A stretch of 56,781 bases of DNA from Pirellulales bacterium (GTDB lineage: Bacteria > Planctomycetota > Planctomycetia > Pirellulales > JANQPP01): assembly GCA_028289405.1 (NCBI GenBank), contig JANQPP010000062.1:1-56781 (forward strand). The letters are read 5' to 3'. Under the pieces are notes generated by a model. The model had not been told where the DNA came from and made no database searches. It saw nothing but the letters and a program-made list of their open reading frames with translations. The translations under genes were made by a program, and so were the position numbers. Below, piece by piece: positions 1 to 3,837 of this stretch (position 1 is the stretch's first letter; each line of letters begins with the position of its first letter).

Positions 1-24
1 CGGGTTCAACTCCCGGTCGGTCTA
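1..24 (+). tRNA. 3' end of a tRNA (T-arm and acceptor), cut by window edge
   Basis: The first bases hold a T-arm (CGGG stem, TTCAACT loop, CCCG stem) and a 7-nt acceptor strand ending near base 24. It is followed by the short spacer CTACTGACAA, of the kind seen elsewhere in this array. The 5' part with the anticodon lies outside the window, so identity cannot be given. The array therefore began upstream. Confidence 0.75.
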
Positions 25-43
25 CTGACAATTGAAAACATAC

Positions 44-132
44 GGAAGGTAGCCGGATACGGCTCGCCGGGCCGGTTTGCTAAACCGTGCGACTCCACAG
101 GGGTCATGTGGGTTCAAATCCCATGCCTTCCG
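44..132 (+). tRNA. tRNA-Ser(GCT)
   Basis: The acceptor strands GGAAGG and CCTTCC pair. The anticodon loop reads TTGCTAA with anticodon GCT, and a long variable arm (about 106-112 region) marks it as a class II tRNA. The discriminator is G, as expected for serine, and no CCA is encoded. It is a member of the tRNA array and is separated by about a dozen bases from its neighbours. Confidence 0.9.
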
Positions 133-143
133 CTTGACGGACA

Positions 144-217
144 TGGCTCGATGGTGAAACGGACATCATGTCTCGCTTCTAACGAGATGGTCCAGGTTCG
201 AATCCTGGTCGGGCCAC
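144..217 (+). tRNA. tRNA-Arg(TCT)
   Basis: Acceptor TGGCTCG pairs with CGGGCCA over seven positions (one G-T). The anticodon stem TCTCG/CGAGA closes the loop CTTCTAA, giving anticodon TCT. The T-loop is TTCGAAT. CCA is not encoded. It is a normal-order gene with the same anticodon as the permuted tRNA-like unit at 2918-3055. Confidence 0.92.
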
Positions 218-230
218 TGACTGAACAAAC

Positions 231-320
231 GGAAGGGCAACCCGATTGGCGACGGGACCCGGTTGGAAGCCGGTCGAGCATTTTCAAAACGCCTTGCGGG
301 TTCGACTCCCGCTCCTTCCG
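231..320 (+). tRNA. tRNA-Ser(GGA)
   Basis: Acceptor GGAAGGG pairs with TCCTTCC. The anticodon loop TTGGAAG gives GGA. A long variable arm (roughly 273-295) and a G discriminator fit class II serine tRNA. The base pair at the bottom of the anticodon stem is mismatched (C-T), so it is slightly degenerate. It is followed after 41 bases by the first protein gene of the array. Confidence 0.88.
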
Positions 321-361
321 CCTGTACTGAGGATCGTATTTCGTTTTCGGAGGACTAAACC

Positions 362-1159
362 ATGAACGCGCGCTTGATTGAACGACATTTCGCCAAGATC
401 GGTGCGCGCGCCAAGGTTCACCCGGAGTCGCGACGTGACCGAACCGGCGTGACGATCGACATCGGCCACGACGGTGAGGGCGAGTTCTTCGACATCGCAA
501 TGGCTCAGCCTCGGCTGGCCGAAGTGCGGGTCGTGGATACTCAGCCGCGGATTCGGCACCTGCTGCTGATGTCGGAACAGGAAGACGGTAAGCACAAGTT
601 CTTGTGCGGACACGACGAGCGGCACTGGTTCGTCGCAGCGGTACCGGAGCGAGCTTCGGTTTCGAACGTCAAGACGGCGTTCGAGGCTTTGAAGCCGGTG
701 ATTGTGCGTCAGCGCGAGGACCGGCTGAAGATCAAGTCGCGCAAGCGGAATCGCCGGCGCAACGAAGCGTTCATCCGTCAAGGTGAGTGGTTCTTCGTGC
801 CCGTGCCGGACTGGCTTCGCGTGGACGAGCGACTGATCTTCCGCAACGAGCCGATCGCACGTGGTGGCGGAAAGCCTCACATGTGCGAGGAACTGGTGCG
901 GCAGGGTGGTGAGCTGGTTTACGTCAGCCCGAAGCATCCGCAGGGTCTGACGGAGGCTCAGCACCGCCGGCTGATCAGCGCAAGCGCGAAGCTGCGAAAC
1001 CTACAGTGGGTCGTGCAGCGGCGCAACCCGCTGGTGTTCGTACGCGGAAGGGTGCGCCACGCCGATCACAAGACGATTGTCCTGGACGGCTGGCACCAGG
1101 TGCTGATGAACACCGAGACACAGTCGGTGGCCATGCGGCACGTGGCGTTTATTGACTGA
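362..1159 (+). CDS. Unrecognised 265-aa basic protein inside the tRNA array
   Basis: I do not recognise a family. The start ATG has a GGAGG box 8 bases upstream (349-353). The protein is soluble with no signal peptide or membrane segment. It has a strongly basic patch (KSRKRNRRRN, about residues 124-133) and many Arg/His residues, which would suit nucleic-acid binding, but that is inference. Cys82 and His residues do not form an obvious zinc motif. It sits between tRNA-Ser(GGA) and a His-like tRNA on the same strand with short spacers, so it is probably co-transcribed with the tRNAs. Codon use looks normal for the window, so it is likely a real gene rather than a chance frame. A function linked to tRNAs or to the Ro60 protein downstream is only a guess. 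Confidence 0.8.
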   Translation: MNARLIERHFAKIGARAKVHPESRRDRTGVTIDIGHDGEGEFFDIAMAQPRLAEVRVVDTQPRIRHLLLMSEQEDGKHKFLCGHDERHWFVAAVPERASVSNVKTAFEALKPVIVRQREDRLKIKSRKRNRRRNEAFIRQGEWFFVPVPDWLRVDERLIFRNEPIARGGGKPHMCEELVRQGGELVYVSPKHPQGLTEAQHRRLISASAKLRNLQWVVQRRNPLVFVRGRVRHADHKTIVLDGWHQVLMNTETQSVAMRHVAFID

Positions 1160-1209
1160 CAACTTCAACCTGGGCCGTCGCACTTCGGTGACGGCGGCCC
1201 ACATTTATG

Positions 1210-1282
1210 GTGTCCGTGGTGTACGTGGTAGGCACGCCTGCCTGTGAAGCAGGAGGTATGGGTTCGACTCCCTTCGGAACAG
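1210..1282 (+). tRNA. Divergent tRNA-His-like gene (anticodon GTG)
   Basis: The anticodon arm is perfect: stem CCTGC/GCAGG around loop CTGTGAA, anticodon GTG. The D-stem GTGT/GCAC and T-loop TTCGACT are present. The T-stem has one T-T mismatch, and the acceptor pairs only as TGT-CCG with CGG-(A)-ACA, with a bulged A. A G precedes position 1, as histidine tRNAs need, but the discriminator appears to be G rather than C. It may be a degenerate or specialised histidine tRNA, or a non-translating tRNA mimic. It is clearly less canonical than the other array members. Confidence 0.6.
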
Positions 1283-1298
1283 AGGAAAGGAATCGATC

Positions 1299-1895
1299 AT
1301 GGTAGTAACGATGCTGGAGCGGCCGGCGCTGGTGCTGAACCGCAACTGGCAGCCGGTGAACGTCGCCACCGTGGCGCGGGCACTGGTGCTGTTGTGGAAC
1401 GAGTCGGCGCGGGTCGTCGATCCGTCCGACTACCAGACCTACACCTGGGAGCACTGGTCGAAGCTGCGGCCCCGCGGCGACGAGCGGTTCATCCAGGCAG
1501 TGCGGTTTCGGCTGCGTGTGCCGGAAGTGATTACGCTGACCGACTACGACCGGTTGCCTTCTGCGGCCGTGTCGTTCAGCCGGCGGAACATTTTCAAGCG
1601 TGACCACTACATGTGCCAGTACTGCAGCCGGCAGCCCGGGAGCGAGGAACTGACGATCGACCACGTCGTGCCTCGGGCCCAGCTCGGTGAGTCGCGGTGG
1701 GACAACTGCGTGCTGGCCTGCCTGACGTGCAACAAGCGGAAGGCCGACCGCACGCCGGAGCAGGCTGGAATGCGACTGCGCAAGCAGCCGGTCCAGCCGA
1801 CGTGGAACCCGCTGTACGCGGCTCACGAGCTGCGGATTGAAAGCTGGTCGAAGTTCGTCAGCGAGGCGTACTGGACCGTCGAACTGGCGAAGTGA
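1299..1895 (+). CDS. HNH endonuclease
   Basis: A 198-aa protein whose middle (about residues 96-150) is a complete HNH nuclease fold. It has a CQYC pair, then LTIDHVVPR with the catalytic His in the DHV motif, then DNCVLACLTCNKRK, which supplies the second Cys pair for structural zinc and the downstream Asn/Lys. Such proteins nick or cleave DNA with one metal ion and are common in phages and mobile elements. The start ATG has a GAGGAAAGG box at 1283-1291. An ATG twelve bases downstream is also possible. It lies between the His-like tRNA and tRNA-Trp on the same strand. In this setting it may serve mobility or array rearrangement, or simply be a free-standing homing-type nuclease; the target is unknown. 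Confidence 0.92.
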   Translation: MVVTMLERPALVLNRNWQPVNVATVARALVLLWNESARVVDPSDYQTYTWEHWSKLRPRGDERFIQAVRFRLRVPEVITLTDYDRLPSAAVSFSRRNIFKRDHYMCQYCSRQPGSEELTIDHVVPRAQLGESRWDNCVLACLTCNKRKADRTPEQAGMRLRKQPVQPTWNPLYAAHELRIESWSKFVSEAYWTVELAK

Positions 1896-1944
1896 GAGGA
1901 CAACGATCGCTCCCGGTTCCAGTCGCCGGGGACTTTTTACCTTA

Positions 1945-2016
1945 CACGAGTGTGCTCCTGGGAGAGCAGCCAGCCTCCAAAACTGGCGGACGGGGTTCGA
2001 CTCCCCGCGCTCGTGC
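1945..2016 (+). tRNA. tRNA-Trp(CCA)
   Basis: Acceptor CACGAGT pairs with GCTCGTG. The anticodon loop is CTCCAAA with anticodon CCA, and the top pair of the anticodon stem is a C-A mismatch. The T-arm CGGGG-TTCGACT-CCCCG is perfect. Position 1 is C rather than the usual A or G, and the discriminator is C. It opens the main run of seven tRNAs. Confidence 0.85.
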
Positions 2017-2021
2017 TTGAT

Positions 2022-2095
2022 GCCGACGTGGCTCGATTGAGAAAGGCGCCGGTCTTGTAAACCGGTTGATGCTGGTGTGAATCCAGTCGTCGGCT
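2022..2095 (+). tRNA. tRNA-Thr(TGT)
   Basis: Acceptor GCCGACG pairs perfectly with CGTCGGC. Anticodon stem CCGGT/ACCGG closes loop CTTGTAA, anticodon TGT. The T-loop GTGAATC departs from the usual TTCRA (G in place of the first T), a mild degeneration. It begins five bases after tRNA-Trp, so processing must separate closely packed tRNAs. Confidence 0.86.
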
Positions 2096-2110
2096 CTGGA
2101 TGGGAAAGAC

Positions 2111-2182
2111 GTCCCGATGGTGTAACGGACAGCACAAGATCGTCCTAAGGTCTTGGCCCTGGTTCGAATCCAGGTCGGGACG
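2111..2182 (+). tRNA. tRNA-Arg(CCT)
   Basis: Acceptor GTCCCGA pairs with TCGGGAC. The anticodon stem AGATC/GGTCT closes loop GTCCTAA, anticodon CCT. T-arm CCTGG-TTCGAAT-CCAGG is perfect. It is the first of four consecutive arginine tRNAs. Its GTCCTAAGGT core is shared with RNA unit 2 at 2645-2654. Confidence 0.9.
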
Positions 2183-2202
2183 CTGGAATGAGAAGAAAAC
2201 AT

Positions 2203-2274
2203 GTCCCGGTGGTGTAGCGGATAGCATTGGACCCTCCGAAGGTCCAGGCCCTGGTTCAAGTCCAGGTCGGGATA
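2203..2274 (+). tRNA. tRNA-Arg(CCG)
   Basis: Acceptor GTCCCGG pairs with TCGGGAT through two G-T pairs. Anticodon stem GGACC/GGTCC closes loop CTCCGAA, anticodon CCG. T-arm CCTGG-TTCAAGT-CCAGG. It is closely similar to the preceding tRNA-Arg(CCT) in its acceptor and T-arm, suggesting tandem duplication followed by anticodon change. Confidence 0.9.
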
Positions 2275-2290
2275 CTAACTGATTGATTAC

Positions 2291-2362
2291 GCCCTGCGAG
2301 TGTGATGGACGGCATGGCAGACTTCGAATCTGCCGGACGAGGTTCGATTCCTCGGCGGGGTG
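2291..2362 (+). tRNA. tRNA-Arg(TCG)
   Basis: Acceptor GCCCTGC pairs with GCGGGGT, with G-T pairs at the end and in the middle. Anticodon stem GCAGA/TCTGC closes loop CTTCGAA, anticodon TCG. T-arm CGAGG-TTCGATT-CCTCG. The TCG anticodon is uncommon where ACG and CCG tRNAs already read CGN codons, which fits an accessory set rather than the core tRNA complement. Confidence 0.88.
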
Positions 2363-2375
2363 CTGAATAAACAAT

Positions 2376-2448
2376 GTCGCCGAAGTGTGCCGGATTCGCA
2401 CGCGAGCCCGCGAAGCTCGAAGATCAGGTTCGATTCCTGGCGGCGACA
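2376..2448 (+). tRNA. tRNA-Arg(GCG), unusual anticodon and C33
   Basis: Acceptor GTCGCCG pairs perfectly with CGGCGAC. Anticodon stem CGAGC/GCTCG closes loop CCGCGAA, giving anticodon GCG. Position 33 is C instead of the near-universal U. The D-stem GTGC/GCAC and T-arm TCAGG-TTCGATT-CCTGG are intact. Bacteria normally read CGC/CGU with an ACG (inosine) tRNA, so a GCG arginine tRNA is rare. C33 disturbs the U-turn, so decoding activity is uncertain. Confidence 0.82.
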
Positions 2449-2454
2449 CTTGAT

Positions 2455-2526
2455 GACGCTGGAGCCAGATGGCCAGGCGGCTGCCTGCAAAGCAGCTTCA
2501 AGTGGGTTCGAGTCCCACCGGCGTCT
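2455..2526 (+). tRNA. tRNA-Cys(GCA)
   Basis: Acceptor GACGCTG pairs with CGGCGTC. Anticodon stem GCTGC/GCAGC closes loop CTGCAAA, anticodon GCA. T-arm GTGGG-TTCGAGT-CCCAC is perfect. The discriminator is T, as expected for cysteine. It is the last canonical tRNA before the repeated RNA units, which begin six bases later. Confidence 0.92.
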
Positions 2527-2531
2527 CTGAC

Positions 2532-2607
2532 CGACCAACTGCCTGTTCGGACTACATCTTTTTGTGAAAGAGAACGGTGTCTGAGCTTCACCTTCGTTGG
2601 AAGGTCG
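2532..2607 (+). ncRNA. Repeated Y-RNA-like unit 1 (short, with anticodon-type hairpin)
   Basis: The terminal helix CCAAC (2535-2539) pairs with GTTGG (2596-2600), with CGA/TCG extending it beyond a bulge. The conserved 5' strand is ACTGCCTGTTCGGACTACAT; the conserved 3' strand ends CACCTTCGTTGG. The short core starts right after ACA with a 5-bp stem TCTTT/AGAGA around the 7-nt loop TTGTGAA, a histidine-type (GTG) anticodon arm. No acceptor or T-arm is visible. Read as a member of the six-unit family upstream of the Ro60 gene. Confidence 0.6.
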
Positions 2608-2615
2608 TAATACAA

Positions 2616-2785
2616 GCCCAACTGCCTGCTGGGAGTACATGACGGTCCTAAGGTAGCGATGCCGGGCGGCCGGCTTGTGAACGGCGCTGGAGTCTCTCGA
2701 AGACAAAGGCGCCAGTCGACGGTCGGCTTTTCGCCGATACGGACGACCGTAAGCTAACGCACGTCTTGGCTACCCTTCGTTGGGC
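2616..2785 (+). ncRNA. Repeated Y-RNA-like unit 2 (long core with an LSU-rRNA-like stretch)
   Basis: The terminal helix GCCCAAC (2616-2622) pairs perfectly with GTTGGGC (2779-2785). The 5' strand ACTGCCTGCTGGGAGTACAT and 3' strand CTACCCTTCGTTGGG are conserved. The 120-base core has several hairpins (for example GACGGTCG/CGACCGT at about 2718-2750 and GGCGC/GCGCC at 2683-2712). It does not fold as an obvious tRNA. It starts with an 18-base match to a universal large-subunit rRNA segment (2642-2659), part of which also resembles the tRNA-Arg(CCT) anticodon arm. Confidence 0.6.
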
Positions 2786-2796
2786 AATAACACAAC

Positions 2797-2907
2797 GGCG
2801 ACTGCCGGCTTGGAGTACATTGTTCGATTCCGAACGCCTCCGCTTGCGATCATTCCGGAGGCGGCGCTCACTTTGGGAGCGGGTAACTCTGACCAACCTT
2901 CGTCGCC
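2797..2907 (+). ncRNA. Repeated Y-RNA-like unit 3 (permuted tRNA mimic without anticodon arm)
   Basis: The terminal helix GGCGAC (2797-2802) pairs with GTCGCC (2902-2907). After the conserved GACTGCCGGCTTGGAGTACA strand come a T-loop TTCGATT (2823-2829) and a 3' acceptor strand CGCCTCC (2835-2841). A 15-base loop follows, then the 5' acceptor strand GGAGGCG (2857-2863), which pairs perfectly with it, and a D-arm GCTC-ACTTTGG-GAGC (2866-2880). The conserved ACTCTGACCAACCTTCGTCG strand closes the unit. The order acceptor-3' before acceptor-5' is circularly permuted, as in YrlA-type Y RNAs. The T-stem is poorly paired. Confidence 0.72.
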
Positions 2908-2917
2908 AACAATACAT

Positions 2918-3055
2918 GACCGACTGCCGATTGGAGTACATCGACTTCTAATCGAGAGGTTGTGGGTTCGAGTCCCACCGGCCTGGCTCACTGATTGAAC
3001 GGGCCGTAGCTCAAATGGACAGAGCGCTACGTCTCTGGTCAAAACTTCGTCGGTC
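2918..3055 (+). ncRNA. Repeated Y-RNA-like unit 4 containing a complete circularly permuted tRNA-Arg(TCT)
   Basis: The terminal helix GACCGAC (2918-2924) pairs perfectly with GTCGGTC (3049-3055). The core holds, in order: anticodon arm with loop CTTCTAA (2945-2951), variable loop, T-arm GTGGG-TTCGAGT-CCCAC (2962-2978), 3' acceptor strand (2979-2985), a 13-base spacer, 5' acceptor strand CGGGCCG (3000-3006), TA at positions 8-9, and D-arm GCTC/GAGC (3009-3025). The acceptor strands pair over seven positions. Joining 3000-3028 to 2942-2986 restores a 74-nt tRNA with a perfect CTCGA/TCGAG anticodon stem. See findings. Confidence 0.8.
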
Positions 3056-3089
3056 ACTGTTTTACGTTCGAATGATGGAGGGGCGAGCA

Positions 3090-3140
3090 ATGTGTGTTCG
3101 TGCGAATTACGTCGCGATGATGTTTGCGGGTGACGATTGA
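3090..3140 (+). CDS. Possible 16-codon leader/small peptide
   Basis: An ATG at 3090 is preceded by a strong GGAGGGG box (3077-3083) at six bases' spacing. It opens a 16-residue frame (MCVRANYVAMMFAGDD) ended by TGA at 3138-3140. It lies between RNA unit 4 and the 121-aa gene. The ribosome site is better than that of many real genes here, but nothing else supports translation. It could be a leader peptide for the gene starting at 3203 or a chance match. Confidence 0.3.
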   Translation: MCVRANYVAMMFAGDD

Positions 3141-3202
3141 TCGTCTCGCGCGATTCGTACGTTTACAACTCATCTCATTCCTTCAGCTTTCGAGCGTGAA
3201 AC

Positions 3203-3568
3203 ATGAAAGTTGCCACGCAACCAGAATTGGAGACAACCGTGGCGGCACGTATCGCGGGTGAAGACATCGCCTGCGGGGACTTTGTCGCCGTGATGAACGA
3301 GATCGTAGAACTTCCGTCATTCCTGTGGAACTGCTCGGGCGCTTCGCTTGCACCGGACGAACCCGTTCGTATCCGATACACAGCCAGCGACGCCGGCCAG
3401 CCCTATAAGGTGATTGGAGTATGCCTTCCCTTCGTCTACGCGAAGACAAAGCGTGGGCGCGTTGTCGTTATCGACACTCGACAGCGGCAGCTGGTCCGAC
3501 TTGACAAAGCCTGCGCCAGCGCGGTGTTTGAGAAGATGAAATCGCCTGCGAAGAAGGCGGGCAAATAG
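3203..3568 (+). CDS. Unrecognised 121-aa protein between the RNA units
   Basis: I do not recognise a family. The protein is soluble and has no signal peptide. Its central part (about residues 40-90) alternates hydrophobic and charged residues, as in a beta-rich fold (VRIRYTAS, YKVIGVCLPF, RVVVIDT). The C-terminus is lysine-rich (KMKSPAKKAGK), which suits RNA or DNA binding but proves nothing. No clear ribosome site precedes the ATG. The gene splits the repeated RNA units into a run of four upstream and two downstream, all on one strand with the TROVE gene. A role with the Ro60 protein and its RNAs is a reasonable inference from position only. Confidence 0.75.
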   Translation: MKVATQPELETTVAARIAGEDIACGDFVAVMNEIVELPSFLWNCSGASLAPDEPVRIRYTASDAGQPYKVIGVCLPFVYAKTKRGRVVVIDTRQRQLVRLDKACASAVFEKMKSPAKKAGK

Positions 3569-3577
3569 TAACGAACA

Positions 3578-3682
3578 CACTCGACTGCCGGTTCGGAGTA
3601 CATGGGATCTGCAAGTTCGACTCTTGCCCGGCCCGGTTGCAAAACAATCGGGCCGGATCTCTGGCCACCACTTCGTCGAGTG
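3578..3682 (+). ncRNA. Repeated Y-RNA-like unit 5 (acceptor/T-arm mimic)
   Basis: The terminal helix CACTCGAC (3578-3585) pairs perfectly with GTCGAGTG (3675-3682). The conserved strand TGCCGGTTCGGAGTACAT is followed by a T-arm GCAAG-TTCGACT-CTTGC (3611-3627). A 3' acceptor strand CCGGCCC (3628-3634) is joined by a small hairpin loop to the 5' strand GGGCCGG (3650-3656), making a 12-bp capped helix. The D and anticodon arms are absent. This is the clearest example of a tRNA-like module with a closed acceptor end, the layout reported for bacterial YrlA RNAs. Confidence 0.75.
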
Positions 3683-3691
3683 CCAATACTC

Positions 3692-3814
3692 GATCCGACT
3701 GCCGGTGTGGAGTACATCCACGAACCGATCTGAGGGAACACCTCGCCGGTAGCCACGGAAGTGGGAGCTTCCAGCGTCTCTGACGCGGCAACTCTGCCCA
3801 CCCTTCGTTGGATC
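3692..3814 (+). ncRNA. Repeated Y-RNA-like unit 6 (diverged core, next to the Ro60 gene)
   Basis: The terminal helix GATCCGAC (3692-3699) pairs with GTTGGATC (3807-3814) over eight positions, one G-T. The conserved strands TGCCGGTGTGGAGTACAT and CTCTGCCCACCCTTCGTTGG are present. The core has hairpins (GAGG/CCTC at about 3732-3743, GGAAG/CTTCC at 3758-3772, GCGTC/GACGC at 3774-3786) but no recognisable T-arm. It ends 23 bases before the TROVE start codon, so it may also act as the 5' leader of that mRNA. Confidence 0.6.
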
Positions 3815-3837
3815 ATTTTTGTTGAGAGGAGGTCACG

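Noticed and set aside
284..964. Minus-strand open frame opposite the 265-aa gene
   Set aside because: It is an antisense shadow with low-complexity Arg/His/Leu content, crosses tRNA sequence and has no ribosome site.
1149..2706. Long minus-strand frames across the HNH gene and tRNA array
   Set aside because: They run through several clear tRNAs and repeat T-arm-derived peptides such as SNLVRQ and GFEPS, a typical artefact.
2532..3814. CRISPR array or simple tandem repeat
   Set aside because: The shared strands occur in pairs around variable cores of 30-125 bases, with compensatory end helices and tRNA-like contents. There is no uniform repeat-spacer period.
2532..3814. Group I intron or small self-cleaving ribozyme
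   Set aside because: The conserved parts total only about 45 bases per unit, far too short for a group I core. I see no hammerhead, twister or HDV core motifs.
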